Shown here piece by piece: positions 9,267-18,708 of a DNA stretch of 64,000 bases. Position 1 is the stretch's first letter. Each line of letters begins with the position of its first letter. The translations under genes were made by a program, and so were the position numbers. The notes below the pieces were generated by a model. It had not been told where the DNA came from and made no database searches. It saw nothing but the letters and a program-made list of their open reading frames with translations. This stretch comes from Saprospiraceae bacterium. Its GTDB lineage: Bacteria > Bacteroidota > Bacteroidia > Chitinophagales > Saprospiraceae. The stretch lies in assembly GCA_016713025.1 (NCBI GenBank), contig JADJPZ010000003.1, positions 809,314-873,313 on the forward strand, written 5' to 3'.

Positions 9267-11045
9267 TTAAGATACTTTATTACAATCATCTACCAATGCC
9301 GCTATTTCTTTTTCAAAAGCTCCAAATGCTTCATTCTCAAATTCACAATAATTCATCTGTTTATATTTATCTATGATTTTTTTGAAAAAAGGCTGCACCT
9401 TGTCAAAGGAATCAAACAAAAATGGTGTCTCTGTAAGGTCAAGGACAGACTGAGTCATATATTGCTGCCTTTTCATAGGAGTACGTCCATCCACATGATC
9501 GAAAGCATCTTGCTGGAGCAGGACTGCATCTATCACTTCACTCTGCCAAAAAGTAGTATGAAAGTCAACGGAAACGCCATCATCTCCCAAAATATTGATT
9601 TGTTCTTTAGCTTCTCTGCCTCTGATCAGTTTATTTTTCAGTTTATTGACCATGTCGGACCATTGGGCAGATACTGTATCGGAAAGTGTCTTTTGAAATT
9701 CGGGATATTCTAAATATTTTGAATAACTATCTATGGGATCTATGGCAGGATAGCGTTTTGAGTCTGCTCTCTGTTGCGAAAGCGCATAAAAACATCTGGC
9801 TGCCTTCTTGGTGGACTCTGTGACAGGTTCTTTGAGATTACCACCTGCCGGAGATACAGTACCCATAAATGTGATAGAACCTATTTTCCCATTTTTCAGA
9901 TATACATAGCCTGCCCGGCTGTAGAAATTGGAGATGGACGACGGCAAATCCATAGGGAAAGCATCGGGACCCGGTAGTTCCTCCAATCTGTTGGACATCT
10001 CTCTGAGTGCTTGCGCCCACCGCGATGTAGAATCCGCAAGTAACAGAATCTTAAGTCCCATAGACCTGTAATACTCTGCGAGTGTCATAGCACTAAACAT
10101 CGACGCTTCACGTGCTGCTACCGGCATATTGGAAGTATTGGCTATGATGATGGTCCGCTCCATCAGCTTTCTGCCTGTCCATGGATCATCGAGTTCAGGA
10201 AACTCGGTAAATAAGTCCACAACCTCATTGGCACGTTCGCCGCATGCTGCTATGATGACGATATCTGCTTCTGCCTGTCGTGAGATGCTCTGCTGCAATA
10301 CGGTCTTACCGCTGCCAAAAGGGCCAGGGATAAATCCTGTACCACCTTGCAGCATCGGATTGAGAATATCTATCGTCCTTACGCCGGTTTCCATCATTGT
10401 AAATGGTCTCGGCTTTTCTTTATACAAGGTTAGTGCTTTTTTTACGGGCCATTTTTGTACCATGGTGACAGAAAAATCTCTTCCGTCTTCATCAGTGATG
10501 ACAGCGATGCTGTCCATTATGGTATAGTCTCCTGCGGGTGATATTTTTTTTATGATATAGTCACCTTCCAGCATGAATGGTACCATAATCTTATGCAGGA
10601 TGCTGTTTTCCCGGACCTCTCCGATCCAGTCGCCGGCACTTACATTGTCACCCTCATGCAGGATGGGATTGTATGACCAGAGCCTTGACTCATCCAGGGT
10701 AGGCGTATAGTCTCCCCTTTTGATGAATATTCCTTCCATGGTATTGAGGTTATTCATCAGACCGTCATAATTGCCTGAGAGTAATCCGGGACCGAGTGTT
10801 GCCTCCAGCATATGGCCGGTAAATTCAGCGTCAGCGCCTATACTGAGTCCCCTGGTACTTTCAAATACCTGAGTAAAAGCTCGCTTACCTTCTGCTTTGA
10901 TAACCTCAGCCATCAGGAGCGTACCGCCGGCATTAATATAACATATCTCATTCTGTGCGAATGGACCATCAGCTTCTATTATGACCAGATTGGAAATGAT
11001 GCCTTTTACCTTGCCTCTTGTTTTGTCAGACTTTTTATATGTCAT
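9267..11045 (-). CDS. ntpA: V/A-type ATPase catalytic subunit A
   Basis: A 592-residue catalytic ATPase subunit. The N-terminal beta-barrel (about 1-75) is followed by the bulge region specific to A subunits (about 100-200, with WSYNPILHEGDNVSAGDWIG), the P-loop GPFGSGKT at 241-248, ACGERANEVVD with the catalytic Glu at about 269, and LLLADSTSRWAQALREMSNR at about 334-353. Length is normal and no intein interrupts the P-loop, where inteins are common in relatives. The start overlaps the stop of the DUF2764 gene by four bases, so translation is probably coupled. Whether the complex pumps ions by hydrolysis or makes ATP cannot be decided here; no F-type ATPase genes lie in the window. Confidence 0.97.
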   Translation of the reverse strand: MTYKKSDKTRGKVKGIISNLVIIEADGPFAQNEICYINAGGTLLMAEVIKAEGKRAFTQVFESTRGLSIGADAEFTGHMLEATLGPGLLSGNYDGLMNNLNTMEGIFIKRGDYTPTLDESRLWSYNPILHEGDNVSAGDWIGEVRENSILHKIMVPFMLEGDYIIKKISPAGDYTIMDSIAVITDEDGRDFSVTMVQKWPVKKALTLYKEKPRPFTMMETGVRTIDILNPMLQGGTGFIPGPFGSGKTVLQQSISRQAEADIVIIAACGERANEVVDLFTEFPELDDPWTGRKLMERTIIIANTSNMPVAAREASMFSAMTLAEYYRSMGLKILLLADSTSRWAQALREMSNRLEELPGPDAFPMDLPSSISNFYSRAGYVYLKNGKIGSITFMGTVSPAGGNLKEPVTESTKKAARCFYALSQQRADSKRYPAIDPIDSYSKYLEYPEFQKTLSDTVSAQWSDMVNKLKNKLIRGREAKEQINILGDDGVSVDFHTTFWQSEVIDAVLLQQDAFDHVDGRTPMKRQQYMTQSVLDLTETPFLFDSFDKVQPFFKKIIDKYKQMNYCEFENEAFGAFEKEIAALVDDCNKVS

Positions 11046-11884
11046 ACTTCAAACTCTTTTGAAAATTTAATACTTTGTCCCATTTCAGTAATTTTTGAGG
11101 AGAACAATTGACTTCCTTTTTCATTGTTGTATTTCACCCATCTGTCAGTAATTGAAAATTTGATCACAAAACCTGCGATTTTATCAAAATCAAAATAAGA
11201 ATATTCTGTCAACTCCTCAATTTTGTTCCACCTGATGAAATCAATCTGCTTTTCCAATTCGTAGTAATCCCTTTGTTCATGCAGTTTTATAAGCATATCT
11301 ATATAAGGAAAATCATACCCCAGATTAAAATCGTAAGTCTTACCTGAACGAAGTTTGTCTGTCACTTCATTGTTGCCTACCAGCTGATGTTCAAGCGGAT
11401 ACCCATGGTAGCGTGCACTCAATGCTGCCAGAATATTTCGCAAATCTATCACAAACTGATACCACTCTCGCAAAAAACCGTTGGTATGAGCGAAGATATA
11501 CTCAAAAAATCCTTCTGACAACCGATGTTCCCAGATATAGTCTTCCAGAAATAAATCCCCTTTCAGGTACCTGTCATAAAACTCATACAAATACACCGGA
11601 AAACCATTTTGCAAATCTTCAATCCCGTTTTTCAGCTCTTCAGGGCTATAGTTGGCTAAAGAATGCCAGGGCTTATTATTTCTGAAACAGAGATTCAGCA
11701 GATTCAGATTGTCAAAAGGCAGAAAAATGTATTCAAGTTGTTTTATATCATCAGGATGGAGTTCTTCTTTGATTTGCATCAGCATTTCATCAAAACCTAT
11801 GAGGCCTGAGGTTTGCCCAAGGTAGATGTCAGGAAGACCCGTGACAAGATAATAATATTTCCTTTGATTAGCCAGCATCTCCAA
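11042..11884 (-). CDS. DUF2764 protein of the V-type ATPase operon
   Basis: This 280-residue soluble protein begins MEMLANQRKYYYLVTGLPDI, the typical start of the DUF2764 family, which occurs almost only between subunits E and A in V-ATPase operons of Bacteroidota, spirochaetes and chlamydiae. Its role is inferred from position: it probably takes the place of the missing C subunit (the socket between central shaft and membrane ring). It is rich in aromatic residues and predicted to be mainly helical, like C subunits. It overlaps subunit E by 17 bp if the first ATG is used, or 11 bp if the third codon, also an ATG, is used. No catalytic motif is seen. Confidence 0.88.
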   Translation of the reverse strand: MEMLANQRKYYYLVTGLPDIYLGQTSGLIGFDEMLMQIKEELHPDDIKQLEYIFLPFDNLNLLNLCFRNNKPWHSLANYSPEELKNGIEDLQNGFPVYLYEFYDRYLKGDLFLEDYIWEHRLSEGFFEYIFAHTNGFLREWYQFVIDLRNILAALSARYHGYPLEHQLVGNNEVTDKLRSGKTYDFNLGYDFPYIDMLIKLHEQRDYYELEKQIDFIRWNKIEELTEYSYFDFDKIAGFVIKFSITDRWVKYNNEKGSQLFSSKITEMGQSIKFSKEFEV

Positions 11885-12485
11885 ATAATATACCGATGGT
11901 TTTGGGCCTTAAAAACTGGGAAAAAAAACTTGAAAAATCTTTTTCAGTAAATGAAATCAGATAATTACTCCCTTCAGGTGATATACGAAATCCACTATTC
12001 AGCTTATGTGAAAGTTCAATAATGATTTTATTACCAAATAGTTCGTGTATTTTTTTGGTGATGACATCAGTGGCATCCTTGTCCAGAGAATCAGGCAGGA
12101 TCAGTTTGATACTTTCTCTATCTCCAGATGCGCCCCGCTGATCCATCATCAATTTTACCGTATCCAATATGAATTGTTGATCATTGACCAACTCTTTGAG
12201 AGGTCGGTCAGTGATACTCAAAGTGATCAGTTCGCCGATCTTTTGTTTAATGATATTGATGGCCTGATTACTTGCGTGTTTGATTTCTTCTCTGATATTG
12301 GATGAAACTTCTTCGGCATCCGAGGTCGCTTTGGAGATGATCATTTCGGCTTGCTTCTGAGCATCTGCCAGTAAGCCATCTGCTTTGTGTCTGGCCTCAT
12401 GCATGATCTTTTCAGCTTCGTCTCTAGCTTTGACGACACCTTCATGATAGATTTTGTCTGTAAGATCTTTTATTTTGTCTTCCAT
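11868..12485 (-). CDS. ntpE: V/A-type ATPase subunit E (peripheral stalk)
   Basis: A 205-residue peripheral stalk protein. Residues 1-95 are a continuous heptad-rich helix (HEARHKADGLLADAQKQAEM, EEVSSNIREEIKHASNQ) and residues 110-205 a compact domain, the usual two-part E subunit. It is the first gene of the minus-strand ATPase operon. The partner stalk subunit G/H is not recognisable nearby; either it is encoded elsewhere or this lineage uses only E. The operon promoter should lie between 12486 and 12640, where I see only a weak TAC-TTTG-like box at about 12515, next to the inverted-repeat element at 12636-12735. Confidence 0.9.
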   Translation of the reverse strand: MEDKIKDLTDKIYHEGVVKARDEAEKIMHEARHKADGLLADAQKQAEMIISKATSDAEEVSSNIREEIKHASNQAINIIKQKIGELITLSITDRPLKELVNDQQFILDTVKLMMDQRGASGDRESIKLILPDSLDKDATDVITKKIHELFGNKIIIELSHKLNSGFRISPEGSNYLISFTEKDFSSFFSQFLRPKTIGILFGDAG

Positions 12486-12635
12486 AAAAAATTTATGTTA
12501 CAATTAAAATCAAAGTACAATATTAAGGTTCGTTTTGAAAACTTCAGATGATAAAAAACATCTCTTAATGTAATATAAGTCATACTTTAAAAATGATAGT
12601 AAATAAAAATAATGTTGATTTTTGTATTTTATTTC

Positions 12636-12735
12636 AATGTCGTTTAGATAAGGAATTTTTCTTTGTTTTTACCTTATCTAAATCTTTCCCTTGCAAGGGA
12701 AAGACTTCATAAAGATGCCTCAACTAAACGACATT
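12636..12735 (-). mobile_element. 100-bp inverted-repeat (MITE-like) element, copy 1, in the ATPase promoter region
   Basis: The element is bounded by AATGTCGTTTAG and CTAAACGACATT and has a central hairpin, TCTTTCCC TTGC AAGGGAAAGA. It is nearly identical, in opposite orientation, to 18568-18666. It has no coding capacity. It sits between the divergently transcribed subunit E operon and subunit K gene. Confidence 0.82.
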
Positions 12736-12790
12736 GATTTTATTTCGAATTTTATTTATAACTGTATTTAAAAATAAAAATGATCAAATC

Positions 12791-13246
12791 ATGGGAGCAG
12801 CAATAATTCTGGCATATATGGGCCTGGCACTGATGATAGCCCTATCGGGTATAGGGAGTGCTGTGGGTGTATCGATAGCAGGCAGTGCATCTATAGGTGC
12901 CCTCAAAAAAAACAGCAACGCTTTTGGTAGTTACATGCTATTGAGTGCTCTGGCAGGTACTCATGGTCTGTACGGCTTTGGAGGTTTTTTTATCATCAAT
13001 ACCAGTGGTATACTCAATGATAATATCACTATGCTTCAGGGTATTTCTATACTCGCATGCGGTATAGCACTTGGCGTAGTATGTCTTGTATCTGCCATCA
13101 AGCAAGGCCAAATATGTGCTCACGGTATTTCGGGTATAGGTTCAGGATTTGACTTATTTGGCAAAACCATGGTACTGGCAGTATTTCCGGAACTATATGC
13201 CATTATCAGTTTTGCAGCGACTTTCCTGATTGTCTCAGGGTTGTAG
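12791..13246 (+). CDS. ntpK: V/A-type ATPase proteolipid subunit K (c-ring)
   Basis: A 151-residue double-hairpin proteolipid with four membrane helices, two c-subunit repeats fused as usual in V-type K subunits. The ATG at 12791 is chosen because translation then starts directly before the first helix; an upstream TTG frame adds nineteen unlikely residues reaching into the inverted-repeat element. Only the second hairpin has the ion-binding carboxylate, Glu134 in AVFPELYAIISF; the first has AGTHGLYGF instead. Compared with the Enterococcus Na+ site as I recall it (Leu, Thr, Gln, Gln, Glu), this protein keeps Leu, Thr57, Gln105 and Glu134 but has His58 in place of the first Gln. Unusually, it is divergent from, not at the end of, the ATPase operon. 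Confidence 0.93.
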   Translation: MGAAIILAYMGLALMIALSGIGSAVGVSIAGSASIGALKKNSNAFGSYMLLSALAGTHGLYGFGGFFIINTSGILNDNITMLQGISILACGIALGVVCLVSAIKQGQICAHGISGIGSGFDLFGKTMVLAVFPELYAIISFAATFLIVSGL

Positions 13247-13683
13247 TTCTCAGGTTTTTGACATGGGTGGAATAGGGAGGCGCAGATAATGAACTGTTTT
13301 CTTTTACACTGTGCTGTAAACTCTAAGAATTCAGGTACTATTACATCAAATTAGACTGCAAAAATTGTGAAATTTTCATTCAAACATTACCAATGATGAA
13401 GCGTGCATTTAGTTTTTATTGCCTTAATATACAATATTATGAAAATGACTTCTAAATAATCGGTTCATTTTGTTCAGCTACTCGACTATTAAAAAAGTTG
13501 TCAGGGAAGCTAAATGTGTTAATCATTTTATCGTCAAAACCCAAATCTCTTGATTTACACCTAAGTTAAACCATCTTGATTGTGGTGCTTCTTGGTACAT
13601 AATGTTTGCGATTTTTGATGTGTCGGTCTTCAGGTTTCATACAGTTTTAGTTTATAAATCTTCATCAAAATAGAGTTTTTGGA
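13247..13683. other. Intergenic gap without recognised features
   Basis: About 440 bp between subunit K and the YdeI-like gene. I see no reading frame with protein-like composition, no tRNA-like cloverleaf and no copy of the local repeat families. Confidence 0.6.
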
Positions 13684-13715
13684 TTGGCTGGTAAAGAAAT
13701 AAAATGATATCTTTG
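13684..13715 (+). promoter_or_regulatory. Bacteroidota-type promoter of the YdeI-like gene
   Basis: TTG at 13684-13686 is followed after 21 nt by TATCTTTG at 13708-13715; the ATG at 13735 lies 19 nt downstream of the -7 box. Confidence 0.72.
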
Positions 13716-13734
13716 AACTATATTAATTATTAAA

Positions 13735-14229
13735 ATGTCCAAATCATATCCGATCATCCAAGGCCAATTTGTCATTCAAAAGATGGACATGAAAGGTGGC
13801 TGGTCCTATGTACTACTCCCACCTGTACATTCCAAAACCGGGCTACCATTTGGATGGTTTGTGGTAAAAGGTTTTATTGACAGCTTTGAGATCAACCAAT
13901 ATAAACTATGGCCTACTGCAGATCATAAACTGTTCTTACCGATAAAAGCAGAAATTCGCAAAAAGATCAAAAAACAAGTTGGAGATACGGTACAAATCAC
14001 CCTCTATGAAGATCACAGCGAAGTCGTCATTCCCAATGATTTTTGGTTGTGTCTCCTTGAAAGCCCGGAAGCACATTTCTATTTTGAAAAGATGTCAGCT
14101 ACTAGTCAAAAGCAATACGTTGACTATGTTTATGGTGCAAAAAGCCTGGAAGCTCAAGCAAGACGAATGACTAAATCTATTGAAAAATTAGAGAAAGGAC
14201 TGAAATATCATGAAAAGAATGAAGAATAA
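13735..14229 (+). CDS. DUF1905 / YdeI-OmpD-associated family protein
   Basis: A 164-residue soluble protein with two small domains. Residues 1-95 match the DUF1905 barrel (GGWSYVLLPP, FGWFVVKGFIDSFEINQYKLWPT written in parts, and GDTVQITLYED). Residues 100-150 match the YdeI/OmpD-associated helical domain (PEAHFYFEKMSATSQKQYVDY, then AKSLEAQARRMTKSIEKLEK). Such proteins have been loosely linked to bacteriocin protection and stress, but no biochemical activity is established. It has its own promoter and stands alone between the ATPase genes and katG, so context gives no further clue. There is no signal peptide. Confidence 0.82.
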   Translation: MSKSYPIIQGQFVIQKMDMKGGWSYVLLPPVHSKTGLPFGWFVVKGFIDSFEINQYKLWPTADHKLFLPIKAEIRKKIKKQVGDTVQITLYEDHSEVVIPNDFWLCLLESPEAHFYFEKMSATSQKQYVDYVYGAKSLEAQARRMTKSIEKLEKGLKYHEKNEE

Positions 14230-14356
14230 AAATCGACTTTATACCAAAAAAAATTTTATTGGATAAAAATTGCAATAACCTAGTGTTATGTTAAGGTTAA
14301 ATCTTTTCCATTTGCTCTTCGTTGATCACCAAGTTGTTACCCTTGCTGAGAACACT

Positions 14357-14392
14357 AAAAGAGCAGCACATTTGAAAAATGAGCTGCTCTTT
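14357..14392 (-). terminator. Terminator after katG
   Basis: On the minus strand AAAGAGCAGC and GCTGCTCTTTT form a 10-bp stem with an A/T-rich loop, about 22 bp after the katG stop. The T-rich flanks on both sides could also stop the convergent YdeI-like transcript. Confidence 0.82.
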
Positions 14393-14414
14393 GTATAAAA
14401 ATGATCATTAAAAT

Positions 14415-16628
14415 CTAACTGATATCAAATCTGTCCAGATTCATAACCTTGTGCCATGCTGCTGCAAAATCGTGAACAAATTTTTCTTTGGCATCATCAC
14501 ATGCATAAACCTCTGCCAGTGCACGCAACTCCGTATTGGATCCGAAAATCAGATCTGCTCTTGTTGCAGTCCACTTAGCTTTTCCGGTTTTTCTGTCTTT
14601 ACCTTCAAATATCTCTTTCTCATCAGACACAGCTGACCAACCGGTATTGTAATCAAGGAGATTGACGAAATAGTCATTTGATAGGGTTCCTTTTTTATGG
14701 GTCAGGACACCATGATTTGAATGGTCAAAATTGGTATCTAAAACGCGCATACCTCCTACCAATACAGTCATCTCAGGTGCTGTAAGTGTGAGAAGCTGTG
14801 CTTTGTCTATCAGCATATCTTCAGTGGAAGTCCTGACGCTATTCTTCCTGTAGTTTCTGAATCCATCTGCTACCGGCTCCAATACTGCAAAAGACTCTAC
14901 ATCAGTCATTTCCTGAGTAGCATCTGTTCTGCCGGGTGTAAATGGCACTGATACCTTCACTCCTGCAGCCGTAGCAGCTTTTTCGATAGCAGTACATCCT
15001 GCCAAAACTATAAGGTCAGCCATTGAGATTTGTTTGCCGTCCTTATGGGCATCATTAAACGATGTCTTGATGCTTTCAAGGGTATCGAGTACTTTTGTCA
15101 ATTGTGTTGGGTTGTTGGCCTTCCAGTATTTTTGCGGAGAAAGACAGATACGTGCACCATTTGCGCCACCCCGTTTATCCGATCCCCTGAAAGTGGATGC
15201 TGAAGCCCAGGCTGTCGAAACCAAATGTGACACAGTAAGTCCACTTTCCATTATTTTATGCTTCAGAGCATCGATATCTTTTTGATCTACTAACTGGTAT
15301 GTAACAGCTGGAACAGGATCTTGCCAAATCAGATCTACCGCAGGTACTTCAGGACCGAGATATCTTGATTTAGGTCCCATATCTCTGTGGGTAAGTTTAT
15401 ACCATGCTTTTGCAAATGCATCAGCGAATTCGTCCGGATTTTCAAAAAATCTTCTGGATATTTTTTCATAAGCGGGATCAAATCTCAATGCAAGATCTGT
15501 GGTCAACATAATGGGAGTATGTTTTTTTGCCGGATCATGGGCATCAGGAACCGTCCCTGCACCCATGCTGTGTTTAGGTATCCACTGCTGAGCACCTGCA
15601 GGACTTTTTGTAAGTTCCCACTCATATCCGAAGAGGTTCCAGAAAAAGTTATTGCTCCATTTGGTAGGTGTGGTTGTCCACGCACCTTCAAGACCACTTG
15701 TGATGGTATCTTCTGCATTTCCTTTGCCAAAGGTATTGTGCCAGCCTGTTCCTTGCTCCTCGATAGATGCGGCAGCCGGTTCTCTGCTCACATATTTGGA
15801 TGGATCTGCGGCACCGTGGGTCTTTCCGAATGTATGACCACCTGCTATAAGGGCTACTGTCTCTTCATCATTCATCGCCATACGACCGAATGTCTCACGT
15901 ATGTCTCTGGCTGCTGCGATAGGATCAGGATTACCATTTGGCCCTTCAGGATTGACGTAGATGAGACCCATCTGTACTGCTCCAAGCGGATTTTCAAGGT
16001 CGCGATCTCCTGAATATCTTTTGTCTCCGAGCCACTCTGTTTCAGATCCCCAATAGATATCTTCTTCAGGTTCCCATACATCTTCACGACCGCCTGCAAA
16101 ACCAAAAGTTTTGAATCCCATTGACTCGAGTGCACAGTTGCCAGTCAATATCATGAGGTCGGCCCAGGAGATCTTATTTCCATATTTCTTTTTGATCGGC
16201 CAGAGTAACAATCGGGCTTTATCGAGATTGGTATTGTCCGGCCAGCTATTGAGTGGTGCAAATCTGAGTGTACCTGCTCCGGCTCCTCCGCGTCCATCAT
16301 GAATACGGTAGGTACCGGCACTATGCCAGGCCATACGAATAAAAAACGGTCCATAATGACCATAATCTGCCGGCCACCAATCCTGAGATGTAGTCATAAG
16401 GTCGTAGATGTCTTTTTTGACAGCAGCGAGATCCAATGATTTAAATGCATCAGCATAGTTGAATTTTTCATCCATAGGGTTGGACAACGCTGAATTTTGC
16501 CTTAAGATGTTTAATTTTATTTGATTTGGCCACCAGTCCCTGTTGGTAGTGCCACCTCCTGCACTGCGCTTGAGCATGCCATTTGAAAACGGGCATTTGC
16601 TCTCGCCATTCACTTTATTGTTTTCCAT
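14415..16628 (-). CDS. katG: Catalase-peroxidase KatG
   Basis: A 737-residue bifunctional haem enzyme that removes hydrogen peroxide. All key residues are present: distal Arg98, Trp101 and His102 in RMAWHSAGTYR; Tyr224 (IYVNPEGP) and Met250 (RMAMNDEE), which form the Met-Tyr-Trp cofactor with Trp101; and proximal His265 in IAGGHTFGKTHG. The C-terminal half (about 430-737) is the usual non-haem-binding duplicated domain. Length is typical. It is transcribed alone, with a terminator at 14357-14392 and a TACTTTTG box about 32 nt upstream of the start (complement of 16660-16667). No OxyR or Fur gene is adjacent. There is no signal peptide, so it is cytoplasmic. Confidence 0.97.
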   Translation of the reverse strand: MENNKVNGESKCPFSNGMLKRSAGGGTTNRDWWPNQIKLNILRQNSALSNPMDEKFNYADAFKSLDLAAVKKDIYDLMTTSQDWWPADYGHYGPFFIRMAWHSAGTYRIHDGRGGAGAGTLRFAPLNSWPDNTNLDKARLLLWPIKKKYGNKISWADLMILTGNCALESMGFKTFGFAGGREDVWEPEEDIYWGSETEWLGDKRYSGDRDLENPLGAVQMGLIYVNPEGPNGNPDPIAAARDIRETFGRMAMNDEETVALIAGGHTFGKTHGAADPSKYVSREPAAASIEEQGTGWHNTFGKGNAEDTITSGLEGAWTTTPTKWSNNFFWNLFGYEWELTKSPAGAQQWIPKHSMGAGTVPDAHDPAKKHTPIMLTTDLALRFDPAYEKISRRFFENPDEFADAFAKAWYKLTHRDMGPKSRYLGPEVPAVDLIWQDPVPAVTYQLVDQKDIDALKHKIMESGLTVSHLVSTAWASASTFRGSDKRGGANGARICLSPQKYWKANNPTQLTKVLDTLESIKTSFNDAHKDGKQISMADLIVLAGCTAIEKAATAAGVKVSVPFTPGRTDATQEMTDVESFAVLEPVADGFRNYRKNSVRTSTEDMLIDKAQLLTLTAPEMTVLVGGMRVLDTNFDHSNHGVLTHKKGTLSNDYFVNLLDYNTGWSAVSDEKEIFEGKDRKTGKAKWTATRADLIFGSNTELRALAEVYACDDAKEKFVHDFAAAWHKVMNLDRFDIS

Positions 16629-16852
16629 TATCAGTTATTTTAATATTTTAAAGGATTTGCAAAAGTAAATAATTAAAAGTATCATTAAGTTTTATAAAAG
16701 TTATTTACCTATATAAATCTCTTATACTTGTGTATGCTTCAATAAAAAAAATGTTGAAGCAGGATAAAAATAATTGTGATCTCTGAGTTTTGACTGATGC
16801 AGATAGGCATTTAAAAAACAACACCAATGATGATAGAATTGTTTGAAGATGA

Positions 16853-16886
16853 TTTGAAAAAAAGAGCGGAATAATATTTAACTTTG
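16853..16886 (+). promoter_or_regulatory. Bacteroidota-type promoter of the sialate O-acetylesterase gene
   Basis: TTTG at 16853-16856 and TAACTTTG at 16879-16886 are separated by 22 nt. The chosen start codon is at 16946. Confidence 0.62.
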
Positions 16887-16945
16887 AGTTTATTGTGAAA
16901 TTTCAAAAATATTCAATCTTTAACTTTAAAAATAAATATAAACAC

Positions 16946-18373
16946 ATGTCAAAATTAACTCAACCGAAAAGTCTCTTAGCAATTTTATTTCTGATACATT
17001 CATATGTCATCAACGGTCAACTCAGATTGCCGGCATTGATGTCATCTGGTATGGTCCTGCAGCAGAATGATACAGTCAGTCTGTGGGGTTGGGCTAATCC
17101 AAGTGAATGGGTTTATGTCAAACCAGGTTGGAGCAATCATAAAGATTCAGTAAAAACGGACAATGGTGCCAAATGGCAAATCAAGATTAAAACTCCCAAT
17201 GCAGGCGGACCTTTCGCTTTACAAATCTATACATCAAAAGTAAATATTAGCTTGTCAGATATTATGATAGGTGAAGTATGGGTATGCTCAGGCCAGTCCA
17301 ATATGGAATGGAGTTATCAACAGGGTCTCCAATCTGTAAAAGAAGAATTACCTACGTGCTACAATAATCGGATAAGATTTTTTAATGTGCCCAAGATGAC
17401 TTCTGATCATATACAGAACGACATTCATGGCAAATGGGAGGTCTGTGATTCCAATTCGCTAAAGTGGTTTAGTGCTGTAGGTTATTATTTTGGCAAAAAA
17501 CTCAACAAAGATTTGAATGTTCCTATTGGGTTGATCAATGCCAGTTGGGGTGGCACACCAGCTGAGCCATGGGTGCCCGCAACAGCCATAGAAAGTGATC
17601 CCGTACTTTCGTCTGCTTCAAAAAAATTAAGTGCTTTTGAATGGTGGCCTCACAAGCCCGGCAAATCATACAATGCTATGATAGCGCCACTCACCAAATT
17701 TAACATAGCAGGAGTCATCTGGTATCAGGGCGAAAGCAATACCAAAACGTATGATACCTATCATCAGCTCATGACTACATTGATTGATCAGTGGAGAGCG
17801 GCATGGAAAAAAGACATTTATTTTAATGTGGTGCAGATAGCACCATTCAAATATGGCAATAAAAATATAGGTGCTCTGCTACAAGAAGCCCAACTAAAAT
17901 TATTGACTCATCCCAAAACCGGCGTAGTGGTCATCACCGATTTGGTGGACAATATCAGGGATATACACCCATCCAACAAATATGATGTAGGTGCTCGTCT
18001 TGCGCAGTGGGCACTGGCAGAAACTTATCACAGAAAAGGAATAGCTTACAGAAATCCACTCTTCCTTTCAGCAAAACCATCAGGTACAAAAATGGAACTT
18101 ACTTTTGAGCATTGTCCTGATGCGTTCATCTCCAAAGGAGAAAAGATCGCAGGATTTTATATCTCGGGTGAACAAGAACATTGGTATGCGGCTGAAGCTA
18201 AAATAACGGGAAATAAAATTTTCGTATGGAGCGATAAAGTTTTCTCACCGAAACATATCAGATATGGATTTGGCAATACGATCATAGGCAATGTATTTTC
18301 AAAAGATGGTCTGCCTCTGGCTCCATTCCGTACTGATAAGTGGTCAGTGGATCAGAGTGAGGAGAAGGAATAG
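16946..18373 (+). CDS. Sialate O-acetylesterase (SGNH hydrolase family)
   Basis: A secreted 475-residue esterase that is expected to remove O-acetyl groups from sialic acids or related glycans. The ATG at 16946 gives a clear signal peptide ending in SYVINGQ; a GTG at 16895 would add seventeen residues ahead of it and is rejected. The nucleophile is in CSGQSNMEW (Ser118); the conserved WYQGESN block follows at about residue 260-266 and the Asp-His pair is in DNIRDIHPSNK. An N-terminal beta domain (LPALMSSGMVLQQ) precedes the hydrolase core, as in the SASA family. No sialidase or transport gene is adjacent, so the substrate remains open; related enzymes also act on acetylated plant polysaccharides. 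Confidence 0.87.
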   Translation: MSKLTQPKSLLAILFLIHSYVINGQLRLPALMSSGMVLQQNDTVSLWGWANPSEWVYVKPGWSNHKDSVKTDNGAKWQIKIKTPNAGGPFALQIYTSKVNISLSDIMIGEVWVCSGQSNMEWSYQQGLQSVKEELPTCYNNRIRFFNVPKMTSDHIQNDIHGKWEVCDSNSLKWFSAVGYYFGKKLNKDLNVPIGLINASWGGTPAEPWVPATAIESDPVLSSASKKLSAFEWWPHKPGKSYNAMIAPLTKFNIAGVIWYQGESNTKTYDTYHQLMTTLIDQWRAAWKKDIYFNVVQIAPFKYGNKNIGALLQEAQLKLLTHPKTGVVVITDLVDNIRDIHPSNKYDVGARLAQWALAETYHRKGIAYRNPLFLSAKPSGTKMELTFEHCPDAFISKGEKIAGFYISGEQEHWYAAEAKITGNKIFVWSDKVFSPKHIRYGFGNTIIGNVFSKDGLPLAPFRTDKWSVDQSEEKE

Positions 18374-18567
18374 ATTTGGTCTTTTTTAGTCTCACCCTAT
18401 GGGCCCGTGACTCCGATCATATTATTTATGAATCCAGCTTCATCCCGTTGGACAGTCATCCTACAGGATAAATCTGGACAAGTTTTATAATTCATTAGTT
18501 CTACTTTGTCACCTTCAAAAATCTAAGTCAATTACATTTTCATCATAATGTAATCAACCGGAAATCC

Positions 18568-18666
18568 AATGTCGTTTAGTTAAGGCATCTTTATGAAATC
18601 TTTCCCTTGCAAGGGAAAGATTTATATAGGGTAAAAACAAAGAAAAACTCCTTAACTAAACGACAT
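18568..18666 (+). mobile_element. 99-bp inverted-repeat (MITE-like) element, copy 2
   Basis: It starts AATGTCGTTTAGTTAAGG and ends CCTTAACTAAACGACAT, with the central hairpin ATCTTTCCC TTGC AAGGGAAAGAT. It differs from the reverse complement of 12636-12735 by only a few bases. It is non-coding. Confidence 0.85.
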
Positions 18667-18708
18667 CAACCGGAAACCTGATATTTTTTCATTGTTAAAG
18701 ATTCCTAA

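Noticed and set aside
9267..11045. Intein in ATPase subunit A
   Set aside because: The P-loop region is continuous and total length is normal.
12734..12790. TTG start for subunit K
   Set aside because: The extra nineteen residues start inside the inverted-repeat element and have no counterpart in the family.
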